DNA of 64,000 nt from Olsenella profusa F0195. GTDB lineage: Bacteria; Actinomycetota; Coriobacteriia; Coriobacteriales; Atopobiaceae. The position numbers and the translations under genes were made by a program. This document shows positions 17,032 to 24,864 of this stretch, piece after piece. How positions within the stretch are numbered: the stretch's first letter is position 1; each line of letters opens with the position of its first letter. The stretch spans positions 1 through 64,000 of the forward strand of contig NZ_AWEZ01000006.1 of assembly GCF_000468755.1 (NCBI RefSeq). Reading direction: 5' to 3'. Below the pieces are notes generated by a model. It was not told the origin of the DNA, searched no databases, and saw only the letters and a program-made list of their open reading frames with translations.

Positions 17032-18129
17032 ATGCACCACTTGGGCATCTCCGTGTATCCCGACAAGTCGATCCCGGAGCGGGACGAGTCCTACCTTGCC
17101 GTGGCGGAGCGGCAGGGCTTCGACCGGCTCTTCACGAACCTCCTGGGGGTCGCCGAGTCCCCCCAGGAGACGGTTGAGACCTTCACGGCGTTCATGCGCC
17201 AGGCCCATGGGCATGGCTTTCGGGTGGCCGTCGACACCAATCCCAGCGTGCTCGCTCAGCTCGGTGCGACGCCCGATGACCTGTCCGTCTTCCATGAGAT
17301 GGGCATTGACACGCTGCGGCTCGACTGGTCGCTGGGCCCCGAGGGGGACATAGCGGCCACGCGCAACCCCTACGGCATCTCCATCCAGTTCAACGCGAGC
17401 TCCATGCTCGCCCTGGACAACCTGATCGCACGTGGCGCGGATCCGCTCAACATGGACGTGTGCCACAACTTCTTCCCAGAGCGCTACACGGGCCTCTCGG
17501 AGGAGCGCTTCGGAGAGCTCTCGCGACGTTGGAGGAACATGGGCCTGCGTATCTCGGCATTCGTCTCGAGTGGGGAGCCTGACGCCTTCGGCCCCTGGGA
17601 GGTGTCCTGTGGGCTGCCGACCCTGGAGGATGACCGCGAGCGTCCCATAGACCTGCAGCTTCGGCATCTGCTGGCGACTGGCTTGGTGGACGATGTGCTC
17701 GTAGGCAACTGCTACGCATCGGAAGGCGAGCTCGCTGCGATGGCAGGGGTCGACCGCACCCAGGTGACCCTGCGGGTGGACGTCGCGCCCGACGCGACTG
17801 CCGACGAGAGGGAGGTCATCTGGGGGTATAGGCACGAGACCCGCACGGACGCATCGGCCTACTTGCTTCGCTCCTCACGCCAGCGGGAGCGCTACCGCGA
17901 CCATCCCCTGCCTGCGCGTGCGGTGTCGGACGGCCTGTTCCACCGGGGGGATGTGCTCGTGGTGAACGACAACCTTGCGCACTACCGCGGGGAGCTTGAG
18001 GTGGCTCTGCGCGACATGCCCGACGACGGCACGCGCAACCTCGTGGGATGGGTGCCCCCGAGCGAGCGCTTCCTGCTCGACTACATACGTCCCGGCCATC
18101 CCTTCGCCTTTCTGCGGCTCCGGAGCTAG
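17032..18129 (+). CDS. DUF871 family protein, MupG-like 6-phospho-glycosidase
   Basis: This 365-residue protein has an N-terminal TIM-barrel (LGISVYPDKS, then GFDRLFTNLLG, and NFFPERYTGLS in the middle) and a C-terminal cyclophilin-like domain, the DUF871 architecture. The characterised member MupG hydrolyses MurNAc-6-phosphate-GlcNAc in staphylococcal cell-wall recycling. Here it sits directly after a Lac-family PTS, so it probably splits the phosphorylated disaccharide that PTS brings in. Whether that is a muropeptide sugar or another 6-phospho-disaccharide cannot be told from sequence. No murQ-type etherase is nearby. Confidence 0.78.
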   Translation: MHHLGISVYPDKSIPERDESYLAVAERQGFDRLFTNLLGVAESPQETVETFTAFMRQAHGHGFRVAVDTNPSVLAQLGATPDDLSVFHEMGIDTLRLDWSLGPEGDIAATRNPYGISIQFNASSMLALDNLIARGADPLNMDVCHNFFPERYTGLSEERFGELSRRWRNMGLRISAFVSSGEPDAFGPWEVSCGLPTLEDDRERPIDLQLRHLLATGLVDDVLVGNCYASEGELAAMAGVDRTQVTLRVDVAPDATADEREVIWGYRHETRTDASAYLLRSSRQRERYRDHPLPARAVSDGLFHRGDVLVVNDNLAHYRGELEVALRDMPDDGTRNLVGWVPPSERFLLDYIRPGHPFAFLRLRS

Positions 18130-18192
18130 ACGGGCGACGGCGGCTAGACGGGCGACGGAGGCCCTGGACTCGGTGTGGCTCGGGGCCACTGT

Positions 18193-18434
18193 GCCGCTCC
18201 CATTACGTGATGCGGTGGGTGGGCCTTCTCTTTTATCCTACCGCTAAGATACACAGATGCTTATGTCTTTTTGCGAACGGATGCGACCTGGTCCGTGTGG
18301 GTGCGATTCGCTGCGTGTGGGTGTCAATCGATCCGTGTGGGTGCGATTCTCCCGTAGACGGCCCACAAAACGGCAGGTCGCCGGAGGCTCATCCGGGAGA
18401 AAAGCACCCACACGCGGCAAAAGACACCCACACG
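18193..18434 (+). repeat. 240-bp dispersed repeat, copy 2 (GTGTGGGTG boxes)
   Basis: This is the second copy of the 12185-12424 element, in the same orientation, beginning 63 bp after the mupG-like stop. It has three 20-bp units ending near 18350 (consensus NNNCGTGTGGGTGCGATTCG), a spacer with GGCCCACAAAACGGCAGGTCG, and two inverted CACCCACAC boxes. Together the two copies bracket exactly the PTS/mupG operon. It could act as a transcript 3' structure, a protein-binding array or a recombination site. Confidence 0.85.
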
Positions 18435-18487
18435 GGTGGGAAGGGCGTCCACAGGGGAGAAGAGGGGCAGTGCGTGGCAATCACCCG

Positions 18488-18525
18488 AGCCAAAAGAGAG
18501 GGGCGCCGCACCAGCGACGCCCCTC
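18488..18525 (-). terminator. intrinsic terminator of gpmA
   Basis: On the minus strand GAGGGGCG and CGCCCCTC form a perfect 8-bp stem, followed by a short T-containing run (CTCTTTTGG). It lies 24 bp past the gpmA stop. Confidence 0.6.
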
Positions 18526-18548
18526 CGGCTCGGCCTCTGTATGGTTGT

Positions 18549-19316
18549 CTACTTTTTGGCCTTGCCCTGGTTGGCGACGGCCTCGATCTTCTTGGCGATG
18601 GTCTCAGGATCGCCGATGTAGTGCTTGTCGACGACGTTCCAGCCCTTGTCGAAGGTGTAGGACAGGGGGACGCCGGTGGGGATGTTGACCTTCAGGATCT
18701 CGTCGGGCGTGAGGTGCTCGAACTGCATGTAGAGGGCGCGCAGGCTGTTGCCGTGTGCGGCGATGAGTACCCGCTTGCCCGCCTCGAGCTGGGGCTTGAT
18801 CTCCTGCTCGAAGTACGGCCAGGCGCGCTTGATGGTGTCGTCGAGGCACTCGCAGTAGGGGAGGTCCTCCTGCGGCACATCGCGGAACATGGCCTGGACG
18901 TGCGGATCGCGCTCGTCGCCGGGCGTGAGCGCGGGCGGGCGGACGTCGAAGGAGCGGCGCCAGATGAGCACCTGGTCCTCACCATGCTCGGCGGCGGCAT
19001 CGGCCTTGTTGAGGCCCTGGAGGGCACCATAGTGACGCTCGTTGAGGCGCCAGGTCTTGTGGACGGGGAGCCATGCGCGGTCGAGCTCGTCGAGCACGAT
19101 GTTCAGCGTGTGAATGGCGCGCTTGAGCAGGGAGGTGTAGCACACGTCGAAGTCAAAGCCAGCCTCGCGCAGCGCCTTGCCGCCAGCTGTGGCTTCCTTG
19201 CGGCCCGTGTCGGTGAGGTCGACGTCGGTCCAACCGGTGAAGAGGTTCTTGAGGTTCCACTCGCTCTCGCCATGGCGCACGATCACCAGGTGCATACGTC
19301 CGTCATTCTCAGCCAT
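18549..19316 (-). CDS. gpmA: 2,3-bisphosphoglycerate-dependent phosphoglycerate mutase
   Basis: This 255-residue cytosolic glycolytic enzyme interconverts 3- and 2-phosphoglycerate. It shows the phospho-His loop LVIVRHGESEWN (His15), TGWTDVDLTDTG, the second active-site segment RHYGALQGLNK and the C-terminal catalytic His in IAAHGNSLRAL. The length fits the cofactor-dependent family. It is preceded by an AAAGGAG ribosome binding site, stands alone and has a terminator behind it. Confidence 0.96.
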   Translation of the reverse strand: MAENDGRMHLVIVRHGESEWNLKNLFTGWTDVDLTDTGRKEATAGGKALREAGFDFDVCYTSLLKRAIHTLNIVLDELDRAWLPVHKTWRLNERHYGALQGLNKADAAAEHGEDQVLIWRRSFDVRPPALTPGDERDPHVQAMFRDVPQEDLPYCECLDDTIKRAWPYFEQEIKPQLEAGKRVLIAAHGNSLRALYMQFEHLTPDEILKVNIPTGVPLSYTFDKGWNVVDKHYIGDPETIAKKIEAVANQGKAKK

Positions 19317-19483
19317 TGTGGCTCCTTTCGTCGAGGACTGACTCCTTGGGTCCTGCGCTGTGCAAGGACACCATTGCCATCTCTATTACAGCACCTTTTT
19401 CGTCGCCTGTGGGTGAGATACTGTAAACCAGTACCCCAGTACCGGGAGCGCCGGCCATGGGGGCTTGGGAGGAGGAACGCACC

Positions 19484-19870
19484 ATGGGGGAGTCCCACCA
19501 ACGTCTGACCCATCGCGACTATGCCCGCCTTGCCCGGCTTGACGGGCGCGCGCTGGCTGCCCAGTGCTCCGTGGAGACCTTCCACGCCTCCGGCCCCGGC
19601 GGTCAGGGCGTCAATACGGCAGACTCCGCCGTGCGCATGCGGCACGTGCCTACGGGCATCGTGGTGGTGAGCCGCGAGCAGCGCTCCCAGCTGCAGAACC
19701 GCCAGTCGTGCCTGCGCAAGATCCACGCGGAGCTCAAGCGCCGCGCGCGGCCGCCTACGGTGCGCCGCACGACCAAGCCCACACGCGCGTCGGTACGCCG
19801 CCGCCTGGAGGGGAAGCATGCGCGTGCGAGTGTCAAGCGTCTGCGAAGAAGGCCGGGCATGGACGAATGA
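19484..19870 (+). CDS. release-factor-like protein with GGQ motif
   Basis: This 128-residue basic protein is a stand-alone peptidyl-tRNA hydrolysis domain: GGQ at residues 39-41 ([18 protein letters not shown]) and an Arg/Lys-rich C-terminal tail ([18 protein letters not shown]). It lacks the codon-recognition domains of RF1/RF2. Related small proteins (ArfB/YaeJ and PrfH types) rescue stalled ribosomes by entering the empty mRNA channel with a basic tail, so ribosome rescue is the likely role. The ATG at 19484 follows GGAGGAGGAAC. It is divergent from gpmA. Confidence 0.82.
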   Translation: MGESHQRLTHRDYARLARLDGRALAAQCSVETFHASGPGGQGVNTADSAVRMRHVPTGIVVVSREQRSQLQNRQSCLRKIHAELKRRARPPTVRRTTKPTRASVRRRLEGKHARASVKRLRRRPGMDE

Positions 19871-20149
19871 GCGCATCGTCTACTGGGATCTACCTTCTGC
19901 GCCATGTTATCATCCTCAAGGGCTTCCTTGGGGGCTTGGTTCGAGTTCGCAGGGGGCATGGACGCCTGCGGGCTCCTTCGTGCCGGGCTTCCGACAGAGG
20001 GACACCTTCGACGTCCGCCGAGCTGCTGTCTAGGGGTGATGTGGGGTGAGCACGTTGTGTCGTTTTGCACAGGGTCGGGCGGCCCTACCCCAATGGGTCC
20101 CTGCCCAGTGGGCTATCCTTACGCGCGCACGGGTTTAGTGGGGGGATTC

Positions 20150-21787
20150 ATGGCGCAGCTACGAGATACGGGGTTAGCGGAAGAAGAGGCCTTGTCGGCA
20201 GACCCAGCAACGCATGCGAACGAGCTGCTCGCACGAGTCAGGGCCACGGCAGAGGCCACCCCGAATGCGACGGCCTATCGTGCCGCGTGTCGCCCAGAGG
20301 TGACGTATGGCCAGCTGTGGGCAGACGCCTGCAAGGTTGCCCGTGCACTCCGGGAGCGTACGGGTGGCCGTGCGCCCGTGATCGTGTACTGCGACAAGTC
20401 CGCCCTCGCGGTGGCCAGCTTCCTGGGCTGCCTGCTCTCGGGCCATGCCTTCGTGCCCGTCGACTGCGAGCTGCCCACGATGCGCGTGCACGACATCGCC
20501 TCGCAGATCGAGCGGCCCACGCTCCTCGCATGCGTCGATGTTCCCTCCAAACTCTCCGCCGAGCTCTCTGGGAGCACCTTGATCGATGCCCGTGCGGCGG
20601 CCCATGCCCCCTGGGAGGCTCCCGTCCCGCCCGAGGGCAGGTGGGTGCGTGGCGAGGATACCAACTACATCATCTTTACCTCTGGCTCGACGGGCCGCCC
20701 CAAGGGCATCGAGGTCTCTGCTGCCAATGTCCAGCACTTCATGCACTGGCTGCGCACGTTTCCGGTGGTGCGCGATGGCCACCGTGTCTTTCTGGACCAG
20801 GCGCACTACTCCTTTGACCTCTCGGAGTACGAGCTGGTCGGGGCCCTTTCCACGGGTGGCTGCCTGCATGCCGTCTCCGACCACATGTCCGGCGACTACC
20901 GTGCCCTCTTTGCGGACCTTGCCGCCTCGGACGTGGAGGTGTGGGTGTCCACGCCCTCGTTCGCGGACTTCTGTCTGGTGGACAGGACCTTTGACGAACA
21001 CCTTCTGCCCAAGCTCAGGCTCTTCCTCTTCTGTGGGGAGGAGCTCCGCCATGCGACGGCGGCCAAGCTGCGCCAGCGCTTTCCGCACGCCATTGTTGCC
21101 AACACCTACGGCCCCACGGAATCCACCGTGGCCGTCACCTATGCGGAGATCGATGATGTGGCGCTCATGGGTGCGGAATCCCTTCCCGTGGGTCATGCGC
21201 GCGAAGGCACGGAGCTGCGCATCCTCGACCAGGCGACCGGCGCGCCGCTTGCGCCCGGCGCGACCGGCGAGATCGTGATCATTGGCGACACCGTGGCCAA
21301 GGGCTACTATGGCAACCCCGAAAAGACGGCGGAGGCGTTCTTCGATGCCAGGTGCGGGGACGGCACGCCCGTACGCGGCTACCACACGGGTGATGTGGGA
21401 CACCTGGATGAGAATGGCACGCTCTTCTGCGAGGGGCGCATGGACTCGCTCGTGAAGCTCAATGGCTTCCGCATCGAGCTGGGGGAGATTGAGGGGTGCC
21501 TCGAGCAGATGGAGGGTGTGAGCCAGGCCGTGGTCGTTCCCACGCGCCGTTCGGGACGCGTGTATGGTCTGCGCGCCTACGTGGTGCTGGACCAGGGACA
21601 TCCGTGCCCGAGGGGGAAGGAGGCTGCCCCCACAGCCATCACCGACTTCGCGCGCGCCGTCAAGCGGTACCTGGGCCAGCACCTGCCAGGTTATATGGTT
21701 CCCCGTACCGTTCGTGTGCTCGACCAGCTGCCGCTCACTGCCAACGGCAAGGTGGATCGCGCGGCCCTTGCGGCACGCAAGGGGTAG
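20150..21787 (+). CDS. dltA: D-alanine--D-alanyl carrier protein ligase
   Basis: This 545-residue adenylating enzyme activates D-alanine and loads it on DltC for teichoic-acid D-alanylation. Motifs: P-loop FTSGSTGRPKG (about 175-185), YGPTESTVAVTY, YHTGDVGHLDENG, GRMDSLVKLNGFRIELGEIE and the C-terminal catalytic Lys in LPLTANGKVDR. Start ATG 20150 follows GTGGGGGG; a long upstream open frame is not conserved-looking. It is the first gene of dltABCD-dltX, and the dltB start lies 2 bp after its stop. Confidence 0.93.
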   Translation: MAQLRDTGLAEEEALSADPATHANELLARVRATAEATPNATAYRAACRPEVTYGQLWADACKVARALRERTGGRAPVIVYCDKSALAVASFLGCLLSGHAFVPVDCELPTMRVHDIASQIERPTLLACVDVPSKLSAELSGSTLIDARAAAHAPWEAPVPPEGRWVRGEDTNYIIFTSGSTGRPKGIEVSAANVQHFMHWLRTFPVVRDGHRVFLDQAHYSFDLSEYELVGALSTGGCLHAVSDHMSGDYRALFADLAASDVEVWVSTPSFADFCLVDRTFDEHLLPKLRLFLFCGEELRHATAAKLRQRFPHAIVANTYGPTESTVAVTYAEIDDVALMGAESLPVGHAREGTELRILDQATGAPLAPGATGEIVIIGDTVAKGYYGNPEKTAEAFFDARCGDGTPVRGYHTGDVGHLDENGTLFCEGRMDSLVKLNGFRIELGEIEGCLEQMEGVSQAVVVPTRRSGRVYGLRAYVVLDQGHPCPRGKEAAPTAITDFARAVKRYLGQHLPGYMVPRTVRVLDQLPLTANGKVDRAALAARKG

Positions 21788-21789
21788 CC

Positions 21790-22977
21790 ATGGTTCTCTT
21801 TGGTGTACCTAGCTTCTTCGCCATCCTGGTCGTCGTCGTGCTCGTCGCGGCGGTGTTGGGCCTCACGGGGCGTCCGCTCGCCCCTTGGGGCATGGCTTCC
21901 TCCCTTGTGCTGCTCGTCCTGCTGCTGTGGGGCCATCCCGACCAGGCAGTGGCGTTGGCCGTCTTTCTCGTGCTCTCTCTTGGCATGACGCGCTGGCTCA
22001 TGGCGCGTCCGCAGTCGCAGCCGCGCTTCTATGCGTCCGTGGCACTCGCCTGCGCCCCGCTCGTGACCTACAAGCTCACGGTGTCCCTTACGCCCGCCGG
22101 ACTCATGGGCTTCGTGGGCATCAGCTATGCCACGTTCAAGTCGATCCAGATTCTCATGGAGACGCACGACGGCCTTGTCACGTCGGATGGCCTCTCCCTT
22201 GCCGACCAGCTCTACTTCCTGCTCAACTTCTTCGAGCTTGATTCCGGCCCCATCGACCGCAGCCGTCGCTTCGTGGCCGATGCCCACCGACGCATCCCAC
22301 GCGACGAGTATGCGGGCATGCTGGCTCGCGGCATCCTGCTCGTCCTGGGTGGCATCGCCTACAAGATGGTGATCGCCGCCTATGTGCACCGCGGCTATGC
22401 ACTCGTGCCCTGGGGGACGGGCCCTGTATGGCAGGAGCTCTGGCAGCAGGTCGTCATCTGCTACCAGTACGGCCTCTACCTCTTCTTCGACTTTGCAGGC
22501 TACACCATGATGGCCATGGGTGTGGGCTACTGCCTGGGCATACGCGTGCCACGCAACTTCCGTGCGCCCTTCCTCGCGAGCGACCCCATGGACTTCTGGA
22601 ACCGCTGGCACATCACGCTCTCCACCTGGCTGCGCGACTTCGTGTTCATGCGTATCACGCGCGTGCTCATGAGGCATCGTGTGTTCAAGGGCACGAAGGG
22701 GCGCCTGCGTACGGCGCAGGTGGGACTCATCGTCAACATGCTGCTCATGGGGTTCTGGCATGGCGTCACGATCGACTACATCGGCTACGGCCTCTACCAT
22801 GGCGTGCTCATGGCCGTCACCGAGGCCTATCATAGGAGTGCGTTCTTCAAGGCGCATCGGGACGCCGTCTGGCTTACCATGCTGTCATGGTTCGTGACCA
22901 TGCAGCTGGTGTTCATGGGCTTTGCGCTGTTCTCGGGACAGGTTTCGTTTCTGGTGGGAGGGGCACTCAATGGTTGA
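21790..22977 (+). CDS. dltB: DltB, MBOAT-family D-alanyl transfer membrane protein
   Basis: This 395-residue protein has about eleven hydrophobic segments and the MBOAT signature, with the catalytic His324 in MGFWHGVTIDYI and the preceding FWNRWHITLSTWLRDFVF region. It moves the D-alanyl group from DltC across the membrane. The gene starts 2 bp after dltA and overlaps dltC by 8 bp, a tightly coupled operon. Confidence 0.93.
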   Translation: MVLFGVPSFFAILVVVVLVAAVLGLTGRPLAPWGMASSLVLLVLLLWGHPDQAVALAVFLVLSLGMTRWLMARPQSQPRFYASVALACAPLVTYKLTVSLTPAGLMGFVGISYATFKSIQILMETHDGLVTSDGLSLADQLYFLLNFFELDSGPIDRSRRFVADAHRRIPRDEYAGMLARGILLVLGGIAYKMVIAAYVHRGYALVPWGTGPVWQELWQQVVICYQYGLYLFFDFAGYTMMAMGVGYCLGIRVPRNFRAPFLASDPMDFWNRWHITLSTWLRDFVFMRITRVLMRHRVFKGTKGRLRTAQVGLIVNMLLMGFWHGVTIDYIGYGLYHGVLMAVTEAYHRSAFFKAHRDAVWLTMLSWFVTMQLVFMGFALFSGQVSFLVGGALNG

Positions 22978-23227
22978 GAGGATTTCCGCAGGTGAGCTTG
23001 AGGCTCGTATGCTCGACCTCATGGAGGAGGTCTGCGAAGACGCTGCCGTGCGCGACCATCGTGACGACGACCTCTTTGAGAGTGGCATGCTCGACTCCAT
23101 GGCTGCCGTGGAGCTGCTTGTGGGCATCGAGGACGAGTTTGGCGTCTCCATCGCTCCCACGGAGCTCCCACGCGAGGAGATGAACACAGTCAACAAGATC
23201 ATCGCCCAGGTAGCAAGCAGGTTGTAG
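22970..23227 (+). CDS. dltC: D-alanyl carrier protein
   Basis: This 85-residue acyl-carrier-like protein carries the phosphopantetheine attachment Ser43 in SGMLDSMAAVELL. DltA charges it with D-alanine, which is then passed to DltB. It starts inside the end of dltB (8-bp overlap), and dltD starts next to its stop. Confidence 0.93.
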   Translation: MVERISAGELEARMLDLMEEVCEDAAVRDHRDDDLFESGMLDSMAAVELLVGIEDEFGVSIAPTELPREEMNTVNKIIAQVASRL

Positions 23228-23228
23228 C

Positions 23229-24503
23229 ATGCGAGGGCGTCTGCGCATGCGGCTGGGCGACATGGGCCCTGGCAAGCACCTGCTTGTGGGCGTGTGCGGA
23301 GGACTTGTCGTTGCCGCCGTGGCGCTTGTCGTGATGATCGCGGCGCTGCCCGCCATGGGTCCCGCTCCGAGCTGGCGCTTCTATGACTATGTCTATGCCA
23401 GTGGCAAGTCCGAGAGCAGCTCGTTCGTCACGAGCAACATGGCCCCCGGCAGCCACCTCGTCTTCGGCTCCTCGGAGCTCTACATCTCCAAGGACACCGT
23501 GCCCACCTGCCCGCAGGCGGTGTTCGGGGAGGGTTGTGCAGACATGGGCATGACCTATGTGGGCGAGGCGTTCGACCAGAGCCTGTGGCAGGCCATCGCC
23601 GCCGGTGCCTATGCCAACAAGGTGCAGGACAAGAAGGTCATGATCATCGTCTCTCCCCAGTGGTTCTTCCGTGGGTCGGGACAGGAGGGCAAGTTCCCCT
23701 CTAAGTTCAGCTATTCGCTCTACCAGGAGTTCTGTGACAATCCCACCATCTCTGACGGAACGAAGGACTACGTGCGGCAGCGCGTGCTCGAGCTGGGCGT
23801 GGATGCAGGACAGGTGGCTGCCGCCAACAGGGACACGCCCGCCGATGCGCTCAATGGCCTCCTCTACTATCAGGCCGACCAGCTCTCCTTGCGCGGCAAG
23901 CTCGCGAACGTCATCGGCCTGGGCACAGGCAAGAATGCTGACCAACTGGCGGGAAGGGACAACGGCGAGCCTGACTGGCCGACGCTCCTTGCCAAGGGAA
24001 GGTCAGAGGGTGCGCAGATGTCCACGACCAATGCGTATGGCATCAATGACTCGTTCTGGCGTCGCAACGCCAACTATGATGCCGAATGGCACCAGACGTT
24101 TGACGAGGCGAGCGGCGAATACGACGATCTTGCCTGCTTCCTGCAGGTGTGCCATGAGAGCGGGCTCGATCCGCTCGTGTGCATCGTGCCGCTGCACGGA
24201 ACGTGGTATGACCATGCGGGTGTGGGCAAGGATGTGCGCCAGTACTACTACCAGCGTATACGCGAGGTCTGCAACGATGCGGGCGTCTCGTACGCGGACT
24301 TCTCCAGCTGCGAGTATGAGCCGTACTTCCTCTGTGACACCGTGCATCCCGGTTGGGTGGGCTGGGTACGCATCGAGGAGGCCTTCTATGACTTCATGAA
24401 GGGCCGGGACGACGCCTTCCTGGGCGGCGGTGACCGGGGCGTGCCGGCGGGGCTCTCCTCGCCCGACGCGACGCAGCCCGCAGGCGAGGGGGCGTCCTCG
24501 TGA
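23229..24503 (+). CDS. dltD: DltD, D-alanyl transfer protein
   Basis: This 424-residue protein has an N-terminal membrane anchor (LLVGVCGGLVVAAVALVVMI) and an extracellular SGNH-hydrolase-like domain: Ser in FGSSELYIS (81/82), Asp370 and His373 in DTVHPGWVGW. It completes D-alanine transfer to teichoic acid outside the membrane. A tail of about 30 Gly/Ser/Pro-rich residues after the enzyme domain is unusual. Its TGA overlaps the GTG start of the dltX-like gene. Confidence 0.92.
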   Translation: MRGRLRMRLGDMGPGKHLLVGVCGGLVVAAVALVVMIAALPAMGPAPSWRFYDYVYASGKSESSSFVTSNMAPGSHLVFGSSELYISKDTVPTCPQAVFGEGCADMGMTYVGEAFDQSLWQAIAAGAYANKVQDKKVMIIVSPQWFFRGSGQEGKFPSKFSYSLYQEFCDNPTISDGTKDYVRQRVLELGVDAGQVAAANRDTPADALNGLLYYQADQLSLRGKLANVIGLGTGKNADQLAGRDNGEPDWPTLLAKGRSEGAQMSTTNAYGINDSFWRRNANYDAEWHQTFDEASGEYDDLACFLQVCHESGLDPLVCIVPLHGTWYDHAGVGKDVRQYYYQRIREVCNDAGVSYADFSSCEYEPYFLCDTVHPGWVGWVRIEEAFYDFMKGRDDAFLGGGDRGVPAGLSSPDATQPAGEGASS

Positions 24504-24712
24504 GCGGGATCGCCGCGCCGCTGCGGCTCCTCCGAAAGCGGCATCCCCTGTCCGGTGGCAGGGAGCTGGCGCTGGCGTGGTCGGAACGCCACCCCCTGCA
24601 GCTGGCTGTGGCCGCTGGCGTGCTCACTGTGGCCCTCGTGCTGATGATCGCATGGTTCCTGCTGTTCTCGGGGCTCAACGGCCCGGTGCAGTTCGTCTAC
24701 GCGGCGTTCTGA
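24500..24712 (+). CDS. dltX: DltX-like small membrane protein
   Basis: This 70-residue protein has one membrane helix (LAVAAGVLTVALVLMIAWFLLF) and ends NGPVQFVYAAF. The C-terminal F-x-Y-x-x-F pattern is the conserved tail of DltX, which acts in D-alanyl transfer together with DltB and DltD. It starts with GTG in a 4-bp overlap with dltD. In Firmicutes dltX usually stands first (dltXABCD); here it is last and has a longer basic N terminus. Confidence 0.72.
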   Translation: MSGIAAPLRLLRKRHPLSGGRELALAWSERHPLQLAVAAGVLTVALVLMIAWFLLFSGLNGPVQFVYAAF

Positions 24713-24864
24713 CGGGGCACGGGATGCGGGTGCGGCCGTCTTGCCCCCCGTGCCTGGTGCCTCCCCCATTTCCTCCCTCGCCATGCCCGCGGAGTTGGCC
24801 CATAATGAGGGGAGGGGAAATGACGCGGTGCCTGTTGGCCCGTGCAAGTGAGAGGACATGCGCC

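Noticed and set aside
13116-17066. 1316-codon open frame on the minus strand
   Set aside because: It is antisense to the LicR-EIIA-EIIB-EIIC genes. Its composition (His/Arg/Asp/Glu-rich, no fold pattern) is that of a high-GC shadow frame.
20174-21682. 502-codon open frame on the minus strand
   Set aside because: It is antisense to dltA with a shadow composition. dltA has every motif of its family.
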